Shown: one piece after another, positions 1 through 12,789 of the stretch
How positions within the stretch are numbered: position 1 is the stretch's first letter
Layout of the letters: every line of letters begins with the position of its first letter
From: Bactrocera neohumeralis
Taxonomy: Eukaryota; Arthropoda; Insecta; Diptera; Tephritidae
NCBI RefSeq assembly: GCF_024586455.1
Contig: NC_065922.1
Span: forward strand, 37,258,089 to 37,322,088
DNA: 64,000 nt
Direction of reading: 5' to 3'
Made by a program: the position numbers and the translations under genes
The notes under the pieces: model-generated
The model's input: the letters and a program-made list of their open reading frames with translations, nothing else
What the model was told of the DNA's origin: nothing
The model's database searches: none

Positions 1-1060
1 TTTACGTCGCCAAAGACTGTTAACTCAGTAGCGTTCCCTTTAAATTAATTGGATAATCTTTTTATGCTTCTGAAACAATAATAATATTCTATGAGATGTC
101 TTTTGGGGTGTTTTAGTAGCCAATGCTGTGAAAAATCCACAGAATGGTACTGCCATTAAACTTATAAGATTTTTATTGTCCTTAGATAGAGTCAATACAA
201 GGAATATCAATAGTATAACTCTGCTTTTGAGTAATTTACTTAAACGCAATTTCGTTAACTACAAGGAGAGAAGGAAATGTCAAGACTAAGTCCTGTGTAA
301 ACTTCATTCATAAAAGAAAATCTTCAGTTGGCAACCCTTCTATATCAATAAGTTGGGCTGTCAGCGAGCATTCTTTTAGACACAAGTGTTTCACAGTACC
401 AAAATATGTTAAGTATTGGTGGAACATGGTAGGGTGCGATCCAAAACTCAACATAAAACCAAACTTATGAAATGCTAGTTTATATCTTCAGCAACATAAT
501 AGAAGTGGTAAGCAATTTGCTGACTCCTATAATTTAAAAAATATTAAAAATTTGCGAAGTTTTCCGACATTTCATTCATTTTCGGCGACAACTAGCAACT
601 TAACCCGGGTGAAAAGCTTTGGCTATGGTGGGCAGTTCGAGACTCTGGGATTATTCGTGACGCCAAAATCTTGACTTGCTAGGTTAGGTAAGGAGATGAT
701 TCGATCAAAGATTTCATTCATTACATACTTATATCTGACGGATATGACCGGTTTGTTTGCTTACATTACAAGTATATCCTGAACAGAGCATATTAAGTTA
801 TCCACGAAGTTTGTAAAACTCGGTAGGCTCTTTAAAGTATACAAAAAAACTGGCCGATCAAAATAAAGATACACATCTTTTTGTATACCCTTTTATGTAA
901 TAAATAATAGATCTCTGAAGGATATTATAGAAAACGAAGTTCACATTTTTCTTGTTTTATTCTCAACTTACTTATTCCTAAATCCACAAGAATATTTTCA
1001 CTGTCGAAGATTCGCCCGCAACATTTAGAGTAAAACACGCTCTCACATTTTCATTGACAT
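1..1060. other. upstream non-coding sequence
   Basis: AT-rich sequence with no credible coding region. Bases 770-845 resemble the terminal part of the dispersed family-1 repeat described at 26795: a degraded end palindrome followed by sequence like the region after it. Nothing else is recognised. Confidence 0.5.
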
Positions 1061-1233
1061 AACTCATATATTGGCCGATATATGCGGTATAAAGTCAACA
1101 GAAAGTTCGAAAATCTTTATATTTATTAGGTATATGGGGGCTAAGGGAAGTAGTAACCCGATTCAACCAATTTTTGACATTATTTATCTTCTATGTATCA
1201 GGAAAGGATTCCCTCCGAATTTTAATTATACTA
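1060..1233. repeat. fragment of dispersed repeat family 2
   Basis: Bases 1070-1170 resemble 21480-21560 and the reverse complement of 59860-59930. Shared elements are a CCGATATATGC core, a 'cgaaaatcttta' stretch and 'ggtatatgggggc'. It is non-coding and serves as the landing site of mariner copy A, which inserts at the TA at 1232-1233. Confidence 0.5.
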
Positions 1234-2163
1234 CAAGGTCTGTCGCAAAAGAAACAGGACTGTTAAAAAAACAACAAGAAATTAATATTTTTCAAAAGTT
1301 TTATTTTTTTATTCAAAGTAGTTTCCTTGTGCTTCGATACAGCGTTTAGCCTGGTCAATTAGCATTTCAAATGAGTGTTTAAGGTCATTTTTCGGAATGC
1401 TCTTGAGAATATCGGTCGTCGCCTTTTGGATAGCTGAAATGTACTGAAACCAGTGTCCTTTCATGGGCAAATGAAGTTTTCCAAATAGGTAAAAATCACA
1501 GGGTGCCAGATCAGGTGAGTAGGGTGAGTGATTAATGGTTAATATGGAGTTTTTTGTCAAAAAATCAGTGACAAGCGTCGACCGATGACACGGCGCATTA
1601 TCGTGCAACAGGCGCCCGGACCCTGCCTCACGGTATTGTGGTCGAGCACGACGAAAGCGTGACAAAAGACGCTTCATAACACCAATGTAAAACACAGCAT
1701 TAATCGATTGGCCAGGTGGGACGAACTGTCGGTGTACAATACCCTCGGAATCGTAAAAACAAATCAGCATTGTCTTTATTTTTGACTTCTGAAGACGACC
1801 GACTTCTGATCGTCACAGAGGACCTCACGACCTTCTTGGAATCGTTTAAACCACTCATGCACATTACTACGGGATAGGCACTGATCACCATAAACTTTTT
1901 TCATCATTTGAAATGTTTCAGTAAACGTTTTCCCCAAGTTTAAAAAAAAAATTTAATATTTGCTCTTTGCATTTTACGACCGATGACCAAAAGCTTCTGT
2001 CACTTTTTGATCGATAACATCGATTGTAGTTATCCAATTGTCTTAAAATTTTTACGAAATGTCAACAAGAGATCAAACTTTTTATTTCACATACCCACCA
2101 ATAGGTGGCGCCACCAGAAACAGTTATATTTAAAAAGTTCTGTTTCTTTTGCGACAGACCTTG
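1234..2163 (-). mobile_element. mariner-type element, internally deleted, copy A
   Basis: The copy is bounded by near-identical inverted ends starting CAAGGTCTGTCGC and flanked by TA on both sides (1232-1233 and 2164-2165), the expected Tc1/mariner target duplication. Read on the minus strand, it encodes the transposase N-terminus (ANIKFCFKLGKTFTETFQ type, about 1980-1780). This jumps directly to the C-terminal half with HDNAPCHRS and YSPDLAPCDFYLF, the last two catalytic aspartates spaced as in D34D mariners. The middle, with the first catalytic Asp, is missing. About 930 bp against roughly 1.3 kb for a complete mariner, so it cannot supply its own transposase. Copies B, C and D share the same junction. 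Confidence 0.9.
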
Positions 2164-2165
2164 TA

Positions 2166-3540
2166 TATAACCTTGTATCTAACTCACTAAATTTTTAGGT
2201 GATATATACAACCGTTAGGTAAACAAAACTATTAAACTCTGCAGCAACATGTGGCAAAAGTATAAAAAATTGATCAAATTCAATATTTTCGTGAGAAAAA
2301 TGCCTTTGATAAGTGCAAAAGCTGATGCATCATAATAAAGGAGAAACGAGCACTGCTATCTAGTCATGCTTTGGTATACAGAAATATATGTATGTAAGTA
2401 TCTATACTTGTGTACCACTACGCACTTATAATTAGAGTTGACGCTTTGTAGCCCGCACTAATTTGTCTGGATGGATTCAAAAACTTCTGCTTTGCGAATC
2501 CACTGAAGTGGTAAATTTCTTCAACAAAAACAAAAATATAGATCTAAAAGCAAACATGAGCTGGGAGGTGCAACAACCAAACCGCACAATAATAATAGAA
2601 CATAGAACACGCAACTTCCGAACATGTTCACTCCTGCCACACACACACACCTCTGAAATGCGTGGCAGCTAGCACCTTTTCGTGGCAGAAACTTTTCCAG
2701 TTCGTTGGAGTGTGGGCGACGGTAGGCCGACAGGTGTGCTGCTGCCACACATATGAGCACCCATGCCACCGCTTTTTACTCACTTGTGTGCCTCCACATA
2801 CAGTCGCTACTGTCACACGTGCTCCACCAGCACCGTGCTTCGTGCGCTGCCGCCGGAGGTTACCGAGTGCCACTGCCATGCAATTTTTCATGAATAAACC
2901 CACAAGCACACTTTGTGCGAAAACTTTTCACAAACTGCGGATGTTTGTGATTAGTGTGCGTGAAGTTTTCCAAAGCGATTTGGATGCCACGGAGCAGCTG
3001 CTTGCCGCTTGCCGGGCCGTGGTGTGGGCGCGCCCAGCGCTGCGTTGTTGCTTGTTACTCGGTGACTTGCGGTGCCAACCTATGCGTTTTGTAAGTGTAT
3101 AACGGTTGCTTTGGCAGTACGGCACGCTAACGGTTATAGAAGTTGGCGGACGGACATGTGTTGCGTTAAGAAGTTCCATCCGTGTCCTGCGGCGAGTTAT
3201 ACACTTGCTCAAGTCACTTGACGTAACAAACAACACGCATGGCTTAGACGAAATTTTCACTCTAACCTAACACTTACGACTAACGTAGTTAGCCATACAT
3301 ATCTACATACCTCATATGTCTGTGTGTATGTGCATATAAAGTGACACTTCACGCCGAACCCTGACTAGTTCGTTTACTTTTTGTGGTTAAAACTGCTGAG
3401 CGCGCTGTGAAAGTAATTTAAGTTAGCTGCAGATTATAGCGTTAGCCCTGCCGCCAGCTAGGCAGTGGTGTAAATTTGTCGGCGTCTATGGCTGAGGTGT
3501 CTCAATTGACTTGTGCGCTTAACACTTGATTGAGTGACAG
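2166..3540. other. non-repetitive upstream block, no gene called
   Basis: Bases about 2640-3260 are clearly more GC-rich than the surroundings and match no transposon family recognised here. An open frame with an ATG at 2877 runs on the + strand to a GTAAGT donor-like site near 3091, but the peptide is not recognised and an antisense frame is equally open. It could be a regulatory block or an exon of a neighbouring gene. No coding call is made. Confidence 0.3.
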
Positions 3541-3557
3541 CTTGAGGTTTAAGCGCT

Positions 3558-3715
3558 TACGCACACACACACACACACACATATACACAGTGACAGCAAA
3601 TTCAAGCTATCGATATAGATAGAGTTGACAAATTTTTATTGGCTGTCAGCATTACATACATATGTATGTACATATGTACATATGTATGTCTGCATATACA
3701 TATAGCACATACTTG
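3558..3715. repeat. (CA)n and ATGTATG simple repeats
   Basis: A (CA)n run lies at about 3561-3582. An array of alternating ACATATG and ATGTATG palindromic units follows at about 3651-3705. This is a common intergenic simple-repeat type in flies. Confidence 0.8.
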
Positions 3716-3719
3716 TGGT

Positions 3720-4447
3720 AAATATATGCATAGCATTTATTTTCGGTTCACAAAATGCAGACGTCAACAAAGTTGCGGCCGAAAACTGTTTTTCACAGTT
3801 ATAAATAGGTTAGTGTAACTGGTAAATGGTTGAAGTAAAAGAGAAGCCGAAAATTCGATTGCATGTGTATAAACAGTGAGGCTCATTTGCTGAAAGTCAA
3901 ACAAAGTGTTTGTGCCTAAAAATACATATGTATAATATATGTATAATGTATATAAACATAAGTGAATCAGGGTTGTACTGAATGTGGAAAGAAAATATTT
4001 TGTGAGACTAAAGCCCGAAACCCAAACATGGATACTAGTCTTCTCAAATATTCTACACATACATTTTGATCCGAAACGGTGACGCTTGTTATGGAAGTGG
4101 CAATTAGGTTCCGAGATAAGAGCGCCTTTCTAAGATTTTTTGACTTAGTGTAATCCAACATTTTAAACGCTGTTTTAAGTGAATAAAACCATTCCCCAAC
4201 GGCTGAATGAATCGACTTGAAATATTCGCATGACCTTAAAATTTTTTTTTTGCTTTGCGATTTCATGTAATTTTAAATAGAAAAAGCTTCCTCGCCATCA
4301 GACACCATATTTCGGAGGTCGTCTTGTAGATCGGCTACGTGTTCAAGGGAATCCAATATGTTAATCCTATGATTAAAGTTCTGTAAATCACATTTTCTAT
4401 TAAGAAAAAAGTCCGAATTGCAAGTAGATTTAACCCTTTATACCCCC
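3720..4447. other. non-coding, partly MITE-like
   Basis: No gene is seen. Bases about 4105-4230 ('ggttccgagataagagcg', then 'agtgtaatcc') resemble 8345-8440 and the interior of the TTAA-flanked MITEs, so part of this is probably an old MITE fragment. Confidence 0.35.
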
Positions 4448-4451
4448 TTAA

Positions 4452-5193
4452 ATCTCTATATCTGGTCTAGAAATTTAAAAAAATCAAATTTTTTTTTAAA
4501 TATTTTCAAAGTTTAACTATTCAAAAATATGTATGTGTACAAGAGGATTTTTCAAAATTCAAATTATTTTCGGAGATATAGGCATTTTTCTGACCCGGCA
4601 TCCAAACTAATTCGGCCGGAACTAATCGAACAAAAGACTTTACGCGAAACTTTCAACGCGTTTTTCTCAAAACTGAATTTTTCGGAACGATACCCACGAT
4701 TTCTCAGGTTCTACTGGACCGATTTACTTGAAATTTTTATAGAGTCTTCTTTATAGGCTTGTCTATGGTTGGAACTAGCCCCATTCCCAAATTTTTATTT
4801 TTATTATTTTTAAAAAATTCGAAATAGTCAGAAAAAGTGATCCAAAAAAACTTTTTTTTTCAGGCAGTCGCCATTTTGTGAAAAAAATGTTCCCACTTTT
4901 CCGTAGTTCCGCCATTCCGACATTATTCTAGATTAATAACCTTTTTTTTTGGTTTCAGATAACTAGGAGGGTTGAAATCATGGGTATGGTCACGTGGAAA
5001 TTTTTAGAGACCCCCCACTTCGTCAGCTCATAATTTTTGAAATTTTTTACTTTTTTAGTTTTTAATTTTTTCTGTACTCTTCTAAAATTAGCAAATAACT
5101 AATAAAAAAATGGATAGTAAACATATTATGTGCCTTTTTTTACGACACTTTAAAAATTACCTGAAATTCATGCTTCTAGACCAGAATACCCCC
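4452..5193. mobile_element. TTAA-flanked MITE, type 'GGGGGTATTCTGGTC'
   Basis: A 742-bp non-coding segment lies between TTAA at 4448-4451 and TTAA at 5194-5197. The ends are inverted: the right end reads outward as GGGGGTATTCTGGTCTAGA, and the left end has a decayed form with TCTGGTCTAGAAA preserved. TTAA duplication is typical of piggyBac-class transposition. No transposase is present, so this is a non-autonomous derivative. It abuts a second MITE type on its right. Confidence 0.7.
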
Positions 5194-5197
5194 TTAA

Positions 5198-5720
5198 TAA
5201 GTTAGTCGGGTTTCCTCGAGTAAAAAAGAGCCTTTTTTCAAAAATTTCATATAACAAATTAAATATATGTATTATTAGAATCTATTACAAAGAAATTCTG
5301 AAATTTTTTGAAAAAAGATATTTTAAACTTGGCCATTGCGACGCCATTTCTGGTGACCCCTCAGCAAAAAAATGATGCGCCGGTGTTGGCAGAATAAATC
5401 TTTACAGGATCATCTTAAGTAAAAAAGTACGTGGACGGACATTTTTTTTTTCAAACAGTTGTAGTCGAAAAAAAAATTTTCGCCCAAGTCCTTAAGAATT
5501 GTATTTCAAAGACCTGTGAAAAGTTTGAACAAGATCGGTTGAGTGGTTCTCGAGAAATCTCGCAAATCGGCTTCAAAAACACAGTTTCAAGAAAAACGCG
5601 TTTAAAGACGGCGCACTTAGCCTAGCTAGCCTCGAGCACACAAGTTCTCAAGGCTGCATCTTCAAAACTATTACTCGGATAAACTTGAAATTTTAGGACA
5701 ATAGTCTAGAGAGAGGATCT
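5198..5720. mobile_element. MITE-2 copy (decayed)
   Basis: This aligns by eye with 19205-19550 and 44685-45333. Shared blocks are 'agaaattctgaaatttt', 'ggccattgcgacgccattt', 'ggtgaccc(c)tc', 'ttggcag(g)ataa', 'aggatcat' and 'cctagctagcctcgag'. It is non-coding and sits directly after the TTAA that closes the preceding MITE, the same order as at 44.2-45.3 kb. The right boundary is approximate. Confidence 0.6.
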
Positions 5721-5814
5721 TGTAGAATTTAATAAAAAACCGAACCGATTCAAAATTTTATTCTACATTGTAAAACCTGTTGTTAAGTTCATGTGATGTT
5801 TGACCGTAAAAAAA

Positions 5815-6472
5815 ATTCGTGAAACTAGTTTGCTTGAAGTTTTGTGTTTCCAATGGAATCACGGCTATCGTTGAAAATATCTATTTATCACGAACACAAA
5901 TATTTGTATGGAACAAAGCATTCAGTGAAGATCGTTAAGTCATCGAAAACTTGCCTTAGGCGAATCGTCCATCGAGTACTGTTATCACGATAACATCGAA
6001 AAAGTTAAAAAAAAAACAGCACAAGAAAATGGTGGCGTTGGCGTCAGAGAGATAGTAGAGGGTCTAAACATTTCTTATGGATCGATTCAGCACATTGTGG
6101 TTAATGTTTCGACCATGAAAGTTGATTTTTTTCCAAGAACTACGGCGAGCAACGGTCGCACAAAATATGCTTGACAACGTAGGTGATGATCCTACTTTCA
6201 TCAAACGCATCATGACTAGTGACAAGACGTGGATTTATTAATATGACGTCGAAACTAACCAACAATTTAGCGATCTAGCGATTAACCGAAACCTAAACTC
6301 CCCGAAGGCACTGAACGTCATCTCAGCCGGGGCTTATAACAAGTGAATTAAAAATTGGATTAATTGTTGGTTTCCTTGTATTGTCTTAGGAGCCTATTTC
6401 GGTCTTGAAATGAATACAATCTCACCGCTTAAAAAGATAAGTCAGTAAATATTATGTTTTTAAGAACCACCC
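5815..6472 (+). pseudogene. mariner transposase remnant
   Basis: Conceptual translation with frameshifts and stops shows ordered mariner transposase motifs. An N-terminal helix-turn-helix-like part comes first (SNGITAIVENIY, about 5850). LNISYGSIQHI follows (about 6066), then the first catalytic region (TSDKTWIYYDVET-like, about 6217-6258). The right end GAACCACCCTA at about 6462-6472 looks like a terminal repeat. The C-terminal catalytic part is absent. It is long dead. Confidence 0.7.
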
Positions 6473-7063
6473 TATTATAGAGGCAATCATATTTCTAGCA
6501 TCAGTGTGTTTTTGCAGCGTTGTCACATTCTAATGAAATTCAACGAAATGAAAAAGCCGTGATGTTTTGTTGCATTGATGTCAAATTTCGGTGTATGTGT
6601 TTTTCAACGAGCTGTATAAATATTTATGTAGTTAGCTTTTATTTTATTCTTTTTTTGTTGTACCGAAAAAATAGAAGCCAAAATAGAGAGCAAAACAAAA
6701 AAGGTTCTAAGTAAACAAGCAATGAAGTTTGTCATTGCATGAAAGCTTGCTTTTATCCCATATTCACTGCATATTATATGTATAAACTCTGACCCACGTG
6801 ATAGCGAAGAAGTATGGAAATGAGTAGAGTTGGCTGTGAATTTAAGGTCTATGGTAAACATAAATAAATTTATACAACTGTAGGGTCTTTCCTCTGTGGA
6901 AAGTTAAGATCAATAAACAGATTTTATAGCAATTAATTAGTTATACACTACCGCTCATAAAAAATCGACAATTTCCAGGCGATGGTAGCGATTTAATCCC
7001 GCTAATTCGTTAACTTATGCAAAGTAAAAAGTTGATTTCTAATAATTAGAGTGACTGAAACTT
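6473..7063. other. non-coding sequence
   Basis: No gene. Around 6948-6968 a 'cactaccgctcataaaaa' stretch resembles 'ggtaccgctcaaaactaat' at about 59651 and may be an orphan Tc1-like terminus. Nothing else is recognised. Confidence 0.3.
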
Positions 7064-7602
7064 GAAAAAACAAGAAAAAACGTTAACTTCGGCTGCACCG
7101 ACGCTAATATACCCTTTACAGGTACTTTGCTTTTAGTAGATCTGAACAATTTTTTCGAAGATTATATTATTACCTTAAGCAGTAATCTACATATGTCAAA
7201 TTTCGTGAAGATACCACGTCAAGTGCGAAAGTTTTCCATACAAGCCCTTGATTCCGATCGTTCGGTTTGTATGGCAGCTATATGCTATAGTGAACCGATC
7301 TGAACAATTTCTTCGGAGATGACATTGTTGCCTTGGAAAATAATCTATACCAAATTTCGTGAATATATCTTGTCAAATGTGAAAGTTTTCCATACAAGAA
7401 CTTGATTCGGATCGTTCAGTTTGTATGTCAGCTATATGTTATAGTGGTCCGATATCGGCAGTTCCGACAAATGACGTGCAAAACGATATCTTAAAAACTG
7501 AGGGACTCTTCGTATATATACAGACAGACGGACAGACAGACAGACGGACATGGCTAAATCGACTCAGCTCAACATACTGATCATTTATATATATAATTTT
7601 AG
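7064..7602. repeat. dispersed repeat family 1, copy truncated at right
   Basis: This begins with the family's CAAGAAAAAACGTTAACTTC end at about 7070, here with one base change in the CTTCGG...CCGAAG stem. It carries two internal units ('gttcggtttgtatggcagc' type), the '(CAGA)n' tract at about 7521-7550 and the core up to 'catactgatcatttatata'. The usual closing palindrome is missing. Confidence 0.85.
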
Positions 7603-7724
7603 ATTCTGACCTGGCTTTGTTCAGTTTTCAAAAACATGATTTAAGAACAGGTCAACTTTGTTCGCATTGATAAAATTTCTTTTCCGTTCCTTTTCCATTT
7701 ATATATTGGATTAAACAAATTTCA

Positions 7725-8025
7725 ATTAAGGCTTTTATCTTGAATATATAAGGCTCATTAAGAAACCCCTTGTCAAATATGAACCACTTTGTTCGATAAT
7801 TTGTTCCTCCTTTAAAGATAATTTCATAAGGCTACTCTCAGAGAAACCCTTGTCCCTATTGGCAAGAACTTCAGACAGTCTTGTACAGCTTCCTTTTGAA
7901 ACAATATTCTTCGCCATAGGCAGGAATAGTTGGTAATCACTTGATGCCAGATCCAAACTGTAAGATAGATGGATAAGATTATCCCAGGCAAGTTCCAGGA
8001 GCTTCTGGCGAGTCCTTATTTATAC
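7725..8025 (-). pseudogene. mariner transposase C-terminal remnant
   Basis: On the minus strand, from about 8020 down to 7735, it reads RQKLLELAWDNLIHLSYS, then LDLASSDYQLF, MAKN, RLSEVLANRDKGF and QIIEQSGSYLT. This matches the mariner C-terminus in order, with the third catalytic Asp in ASSDY. The remainder of the transposase is absent. It is a different subfamily from copies A-D and closer to the elements at 32.7 and 45.4 kb. Confidence 0.75.
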
Positions 8026-10240
8026 TTTAGCTTGGTCATGTTTGGAAGTTCACAACTTTAAAAAAAAGAAAATGAAAATTATGACTTCAACAATTTATTC
8101 TGATTCGCTAATTGTCGTCTTGGTTGCCTAAAGAATCATAAAATAATTTAAAATATTTTCAGGATCGACTTGATGTATATTTTCATTGTTCTTTCATGTT
8201 TCTTTCTTCTTCTAGTGATGAAAGTGAACTTGTAGCCAGGTTAAGTACCTTTTGTCCAAGGGGCTATACTCTAGTCCACGATTGTTTGTTCTTTTGTATT
8301 TTGTATATCGAATGATATTTGGGAATATTATTCGTAATCCGGTAAATAGGTTCGGAGATATAAGCGAAATTGTAAGAATTTCTTAAACATAGTGTAATCG
8401 GCTCCCAAAAATTTTAAACTCGTTTTTCTCGAAACTTTATTTTCGAAGTCGGTGAGGGTAATTTGTCCGAAATGGCTTAACCGATCGACTTGCAATTTTG
8501 ACACAACTTTCTAGGATATACTCGTATTAGTCAGGCAATGATTCCAAGACTTACTATCCTCAATTTTCTGAGAAAACATTAGAAGATACAACTTAGATGG
8601 AGGTATATTTACGATTTTCATTCCAAATATACAGGTTTTTTTCATTAAATATTAGTTCATTTTGAACATAACAACGAGAAGGCCGCATTTTATACTCTAA
8701 CCTAACATATTTCAACCGGCGACGTTAAACAGCTGAGTAAATAGAGAAACCAAAGCAAAAAAAAAAAACAAACATCACCTAGAAAAACCAAGCGCTGTGT
8801 TAATTTCGTTTTATGGCTCAGTTGCGACATAACTGTTCTGCCGGTCGGTTGATTTCACCGCTGTTGGGAAAATAAAAGAAAATACAATAAATTTATTTAA
8901 TATCAGTTATGCCACTAGTCGTAAAAAAGTAAGTGCGTGTGTCTTCCATTGCTTTTTTTTCAACTAGCCAACCAATCATTTGCCCGCCGGTGAGTATCGG
9001 AAACAACTGAGGATTGACACAAAGCCATCAAGCGGTGACGACTTCGCGGCTAAACGTGCTCGCCACTGCCACAACCGCGCGCTCAGCACAGCAGCACAGC
9101 GATTGTTATGACAGCCACCCGCTTGACCCCAATCGCTTAGCATTCTCAGCCGCTTTTATAGTACTCCCGCAGAATATTAAGCGGTGACATTGTCATTCTG
9201 TTCACACCAGACTCCTTGCAGCTCAACGCAACTGAATTAAATTCAGCGTAAAAAAAGCAAACAAAAAAAAAAAAATACGAAAAAATACTAAATGAATGAA
9301 AAACCGTTGTACATGTATATGTTAGTGTGTATGTGTATTGCCATGGTTATGATATACTTTATGTGTTTGTTGGTGTTATTACATTTGAGTTGAAGTTTAT
9401 CGCCTGAGGCTACTCTTGTGGTCTATTATCGGCAATAAATGAAAAGTGCAAGTGTCCGTTATTTATGACATTCGTTTGTGTTGACGCTGAAGCTTAAGCT
9501 TCAAGTTAGCTAAGTGTTCTTATGTTTTCCTCATTATGAATGTGTGTTTGTGAAAAGCATCGTGTTTTATAACCAATAGCATATTTGAACGTCGCCTTAT
9601 TTCTGAGAAGGATTGCTGGCCTTATTTTAAACCTTTTCGTATTTTTCCTACTTAATGGCGTCAAGAGAAAGATAAACACACGAGAATTGACGCTTTGATA
9701 GAGATAATACGTTTCCCCTTTTATCTATTCTTTTAATAAGCAATTTAGGCGGAAAATTGTATAAACGTTCTAATTTGAGGAAAATAAGAAAAAAGTGGAA
9801 TATAAAATCGTGACCTTTGGCTATTTCTCGCGCTGTATAAAATGTATCAACGAAAGCAAAGAAAACGTAAATATTTTTATTAGAGATGCTTTCCATTACT
9901 TTCCATGTTGTTGCTATCTTCTTGTTTTTTATTTCCGAAAAGAGCTCACGGCGAGATTTTCTTCAAAAAGTGCTTGAAAGCGAGCTGAAATGGAGAAAAA
10001 TTGTCTGCAAAAATATTATTAAGTTGTTAAAAATGTTTTAGTTGGCATATTTCTCCTTCTCCTTCTCAATCTCTTTTTCTCTGTTTTCTTAAGATTTTCA
10101 CCAGCAACTTCCAAGCGAAAATTAGACTACTTTGTAAGGCGGAAGGATAAAGATGGATAGCCAACGAGCGCTCAAATCACGATTTTCAAAAAGTCATCGC
10201 AAATCTCTCTTGTTTTATACCTTGTTCATAAAATTCGAAT
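8026..10240. other. mostly single-copy upstream sequence
   Basis: Bases about 8330-8640 resemble MITE interiors ('ggttcggagatataagcg', 'cgatcgacttgcaatttt'). Bases about 8980-9250 are GC-rich and not repetitive. They hold a TTTTATAGTA motif at about 9154 and a TCATTC initiator-like motif at 9193. No coding region is supported, and the rest is AT-rich and unremarkable. Confidence 0.35.
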
Positions 10241-10733
10241 AAAACAAGAAAAAACGTTAACTTCGGCTGCACCGAAGCTGATATACCCTTCACAGGTGCA
10301 TTTCTTTTAGTAACTATGTGTTCAGTTTATATGGTAGCTATATGCTATAGTAATCCGATCTGAACAAATTTTTCGGAGATTATATTATTACCTTAAGCAG
10401 TAATCCATGTGAAATTTCGTGAAGATACCACGTCAAATATATACAAGAACTTTTTCCGATCGTTCGGTTTGTATGGCAGCTGTATGCTATAGTAAGCCGA
10501 TCTGAACAATTTCTTCGGAGATTACATTGTTGCTTAAGAAAATAATCTATACCAAATTTCGTGAATATATCTTGTCAAATGCAAAAGTTTTCCATACAAG
10601 AACTTTTTTCCGATCGTTCAGTTTGTATCCTTCATACTGATCATTTATATATATACATTATAAGGTCTCCGACGCTTCCTTCTGGGTGATACAAACTTCG
10701 TGACAAACTTAATATACCCTGTTCAGGGTATAA
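10241..10733. repeat. dispersed repeat family 1, near-complete copy
   Basis: Both ends are present. The left end has AAAACAAGAAAAAACGTTAA followed by the hairpin CTTCGGCTGCACCGAAG (10261-10277). The right end is the perfect palindrome TATACCCTGTTCAGGGTATA (10713-10732). The interior has two diverged copies of a roughly 150-bp unit containing 'gttcggtttgtatggcagc' and 'gatctgaacaatttcttcgg'. The CTGT tract is deleted in this copy. It encodes nothing. Confidence 0.9.
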
Positions 10734-12789
10734 ATATGTGTGTAAACGAGAGATTTCTGTTTAGCTGTCTTGGGATAACTAATCAAAACCGAGCTAAATC
10801 CAGAATTCGAGAACTAGACGTTGATGAAATAGAATTTTATTCAAAATTGTAAATTCAAAAAATAAATCAGATACAAATTTCGCAAAATAAAAATATGGAA
10901 GCTTAATGGGCGTAGACTTGGCAATTAATAGCTATTCCTTGGGCTTTCGCGTAGAAAATAGTAAGAAAATCGCCTATTATGAATGCTAAGGGTAGTCACA
11001 AAGCAAAGTACCTTTCATTATGACTTTGCAGCAATAAAAGTTGGTATTGTTCTAAAACATACTCTGCTCTCTTAAATGTAAATATTTTCCACAGAGATTT
11101 TGGTCAAAAATGAGATATTCATAAATGTCTCTTAGTTTATTTAGATTACTAAAATATAACCTACTATAAGTTATGAAATTTGCAACACCTGAAAGGGCCA
11201 TTTAAATGTATATACATATGTATGTATGTATTTTATACATGAAGTAGCCCTTAAATTTTTGAGATATCGATCTGAAAGTTTTGCATACGTACTTTTCTCT
11301 CCAAGAAGTTGCTCACTTGTCAGAACCTGCCTGTAAGTGTCAAGGTATCTTCATAAAATTTTGCACGGATTATTGCCTAAGGCAGCGCTACAATTATCCA
11401 AAGATTTTTTATACCCTTTCATGCTATAAAATTTGCACTTGTGAAGGGTGTTGTGACTTCAATGCAGTCGGTTATAACGTTTTACACTCTTCTAGTTTTT
11501 CACAAATATAGAAGTCATATCTTTTCTGTATTCTTTGAGTTGAGTGAGTTGACGACTTTAATATTAAAAGAGCAGCTTACATGGGTTTTGAAATTATTCA
11601 GCGTGTGCGTAGTGGAATTATGAAATATCTTATTTTAAAATTACCAGGGGAATCGTCTTGCTTTTTCTCTCCAAAAATACTTCAAAAAATTGGTGCTCCT
11701 TTGTGTAGTTGCTATTGGTTAGTCGACCATAATGTCTTACTTCTCATTTACTAATTATATACTGGATATTTCTATTGACTATCCTCAGATCACAGTTTTG
11801 CCCATGCTTAGCCATTTCTTATACCAGATTTCCTTATGTTAAAAACATCATAGACGTTAGCTTAGTTATTCTGCTAATTAATCAAATAACTTTTTAAAGT
11901 AGACCGGAACACCGAAAGCAGCATATTTATATTGGCTAGATATGCACCCATATCCGATTCGTACATAATACTTATTAGATGCTGCGAGATTTTTTTTCTG
12001 TCTCTTTGCTGATCTAATCTGATAGGTTCCTGGGCTCCACAAGATACCGATTATATGGTCCGTGACTATCGTTTTTGTGCTTCCTTGCTAATAAAACCTA
12101 ATATGTTACCGATTTGTATCCCAGAGAAAGCATATACCAATTTTCTTCGAAATATCTAAAGTTTTACTAAAGTTATTTATGGCAAGCCAAAATGGACAAC
12201 AGCAATAACGGAATTACCTCATCATCCACATACATTTTTTTGATATGCATTATCAATAAAAAGAGTTTAATCTTCAAGCTGTCACAAGCTATTTTTCTTC
12301 CAATAACAAGTGTGCGTGTTAAGTGAAGTGTTTGTTATTGTAGCGGTTATCTAGACTCTATTTCAAAATCGCCTAATAGCATTGACAGACGGCAGCGTTA
12401 AACCAGATTAATTGCATTTTTCGAAGGTTAATTCAAGAGTTATCACAGCTAACAAAATTGCTGAATCCGAAATATAACTCTCAAAATTTTAGGGAGTTTG
12501 TGAGATTTTCGTTGGCAACATTGTGAAAAATGGCCAATTTTCATCTATTTTGAATGAAATACAAGCAACCCTGACAGCTGTTTATCAAATTCTCAATATA
12601 ATATCAATAAAACTTCTATGTTATGATGCATTTTTAAAAATAATGTGTTAACATGCTTTTGTAATAAATAATGGTTTGGTAAAAATTGGTCGGCTAACAA
12701 CCGTAATGTTTATCTTCTATCAATTTTCATTGAGAATATTATAAAAAGGACAATGAGCTGTCCTACAAATTTGGATCTGATTAAGTGAA
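10734..12789. other. non-coding upstream sequence
   Basis: No gene is recognised. Bases about 11275-11400 ('caagaagttgctcacttgtc', 'aaattttgcacggattattgc') are a decayed family-1 fragment. The remainder is AT-rich with no clear repeat. Confidence 0.35.

Noticed and set aside
2662..3102. 146-codon + strand open frame
   Set aside because: It starts at GTG. The first ATG is at 2877, the peptide is unrecognised and an antisense frame is equally open. Kept only as a low-interest finding.
10241..10733. Family 1 as a Helitron
   Set aside because: A hairpin lies near one end, but the TC start and CTRR end are not visible and no Rep/helicase sequence is present. Left unclassified.
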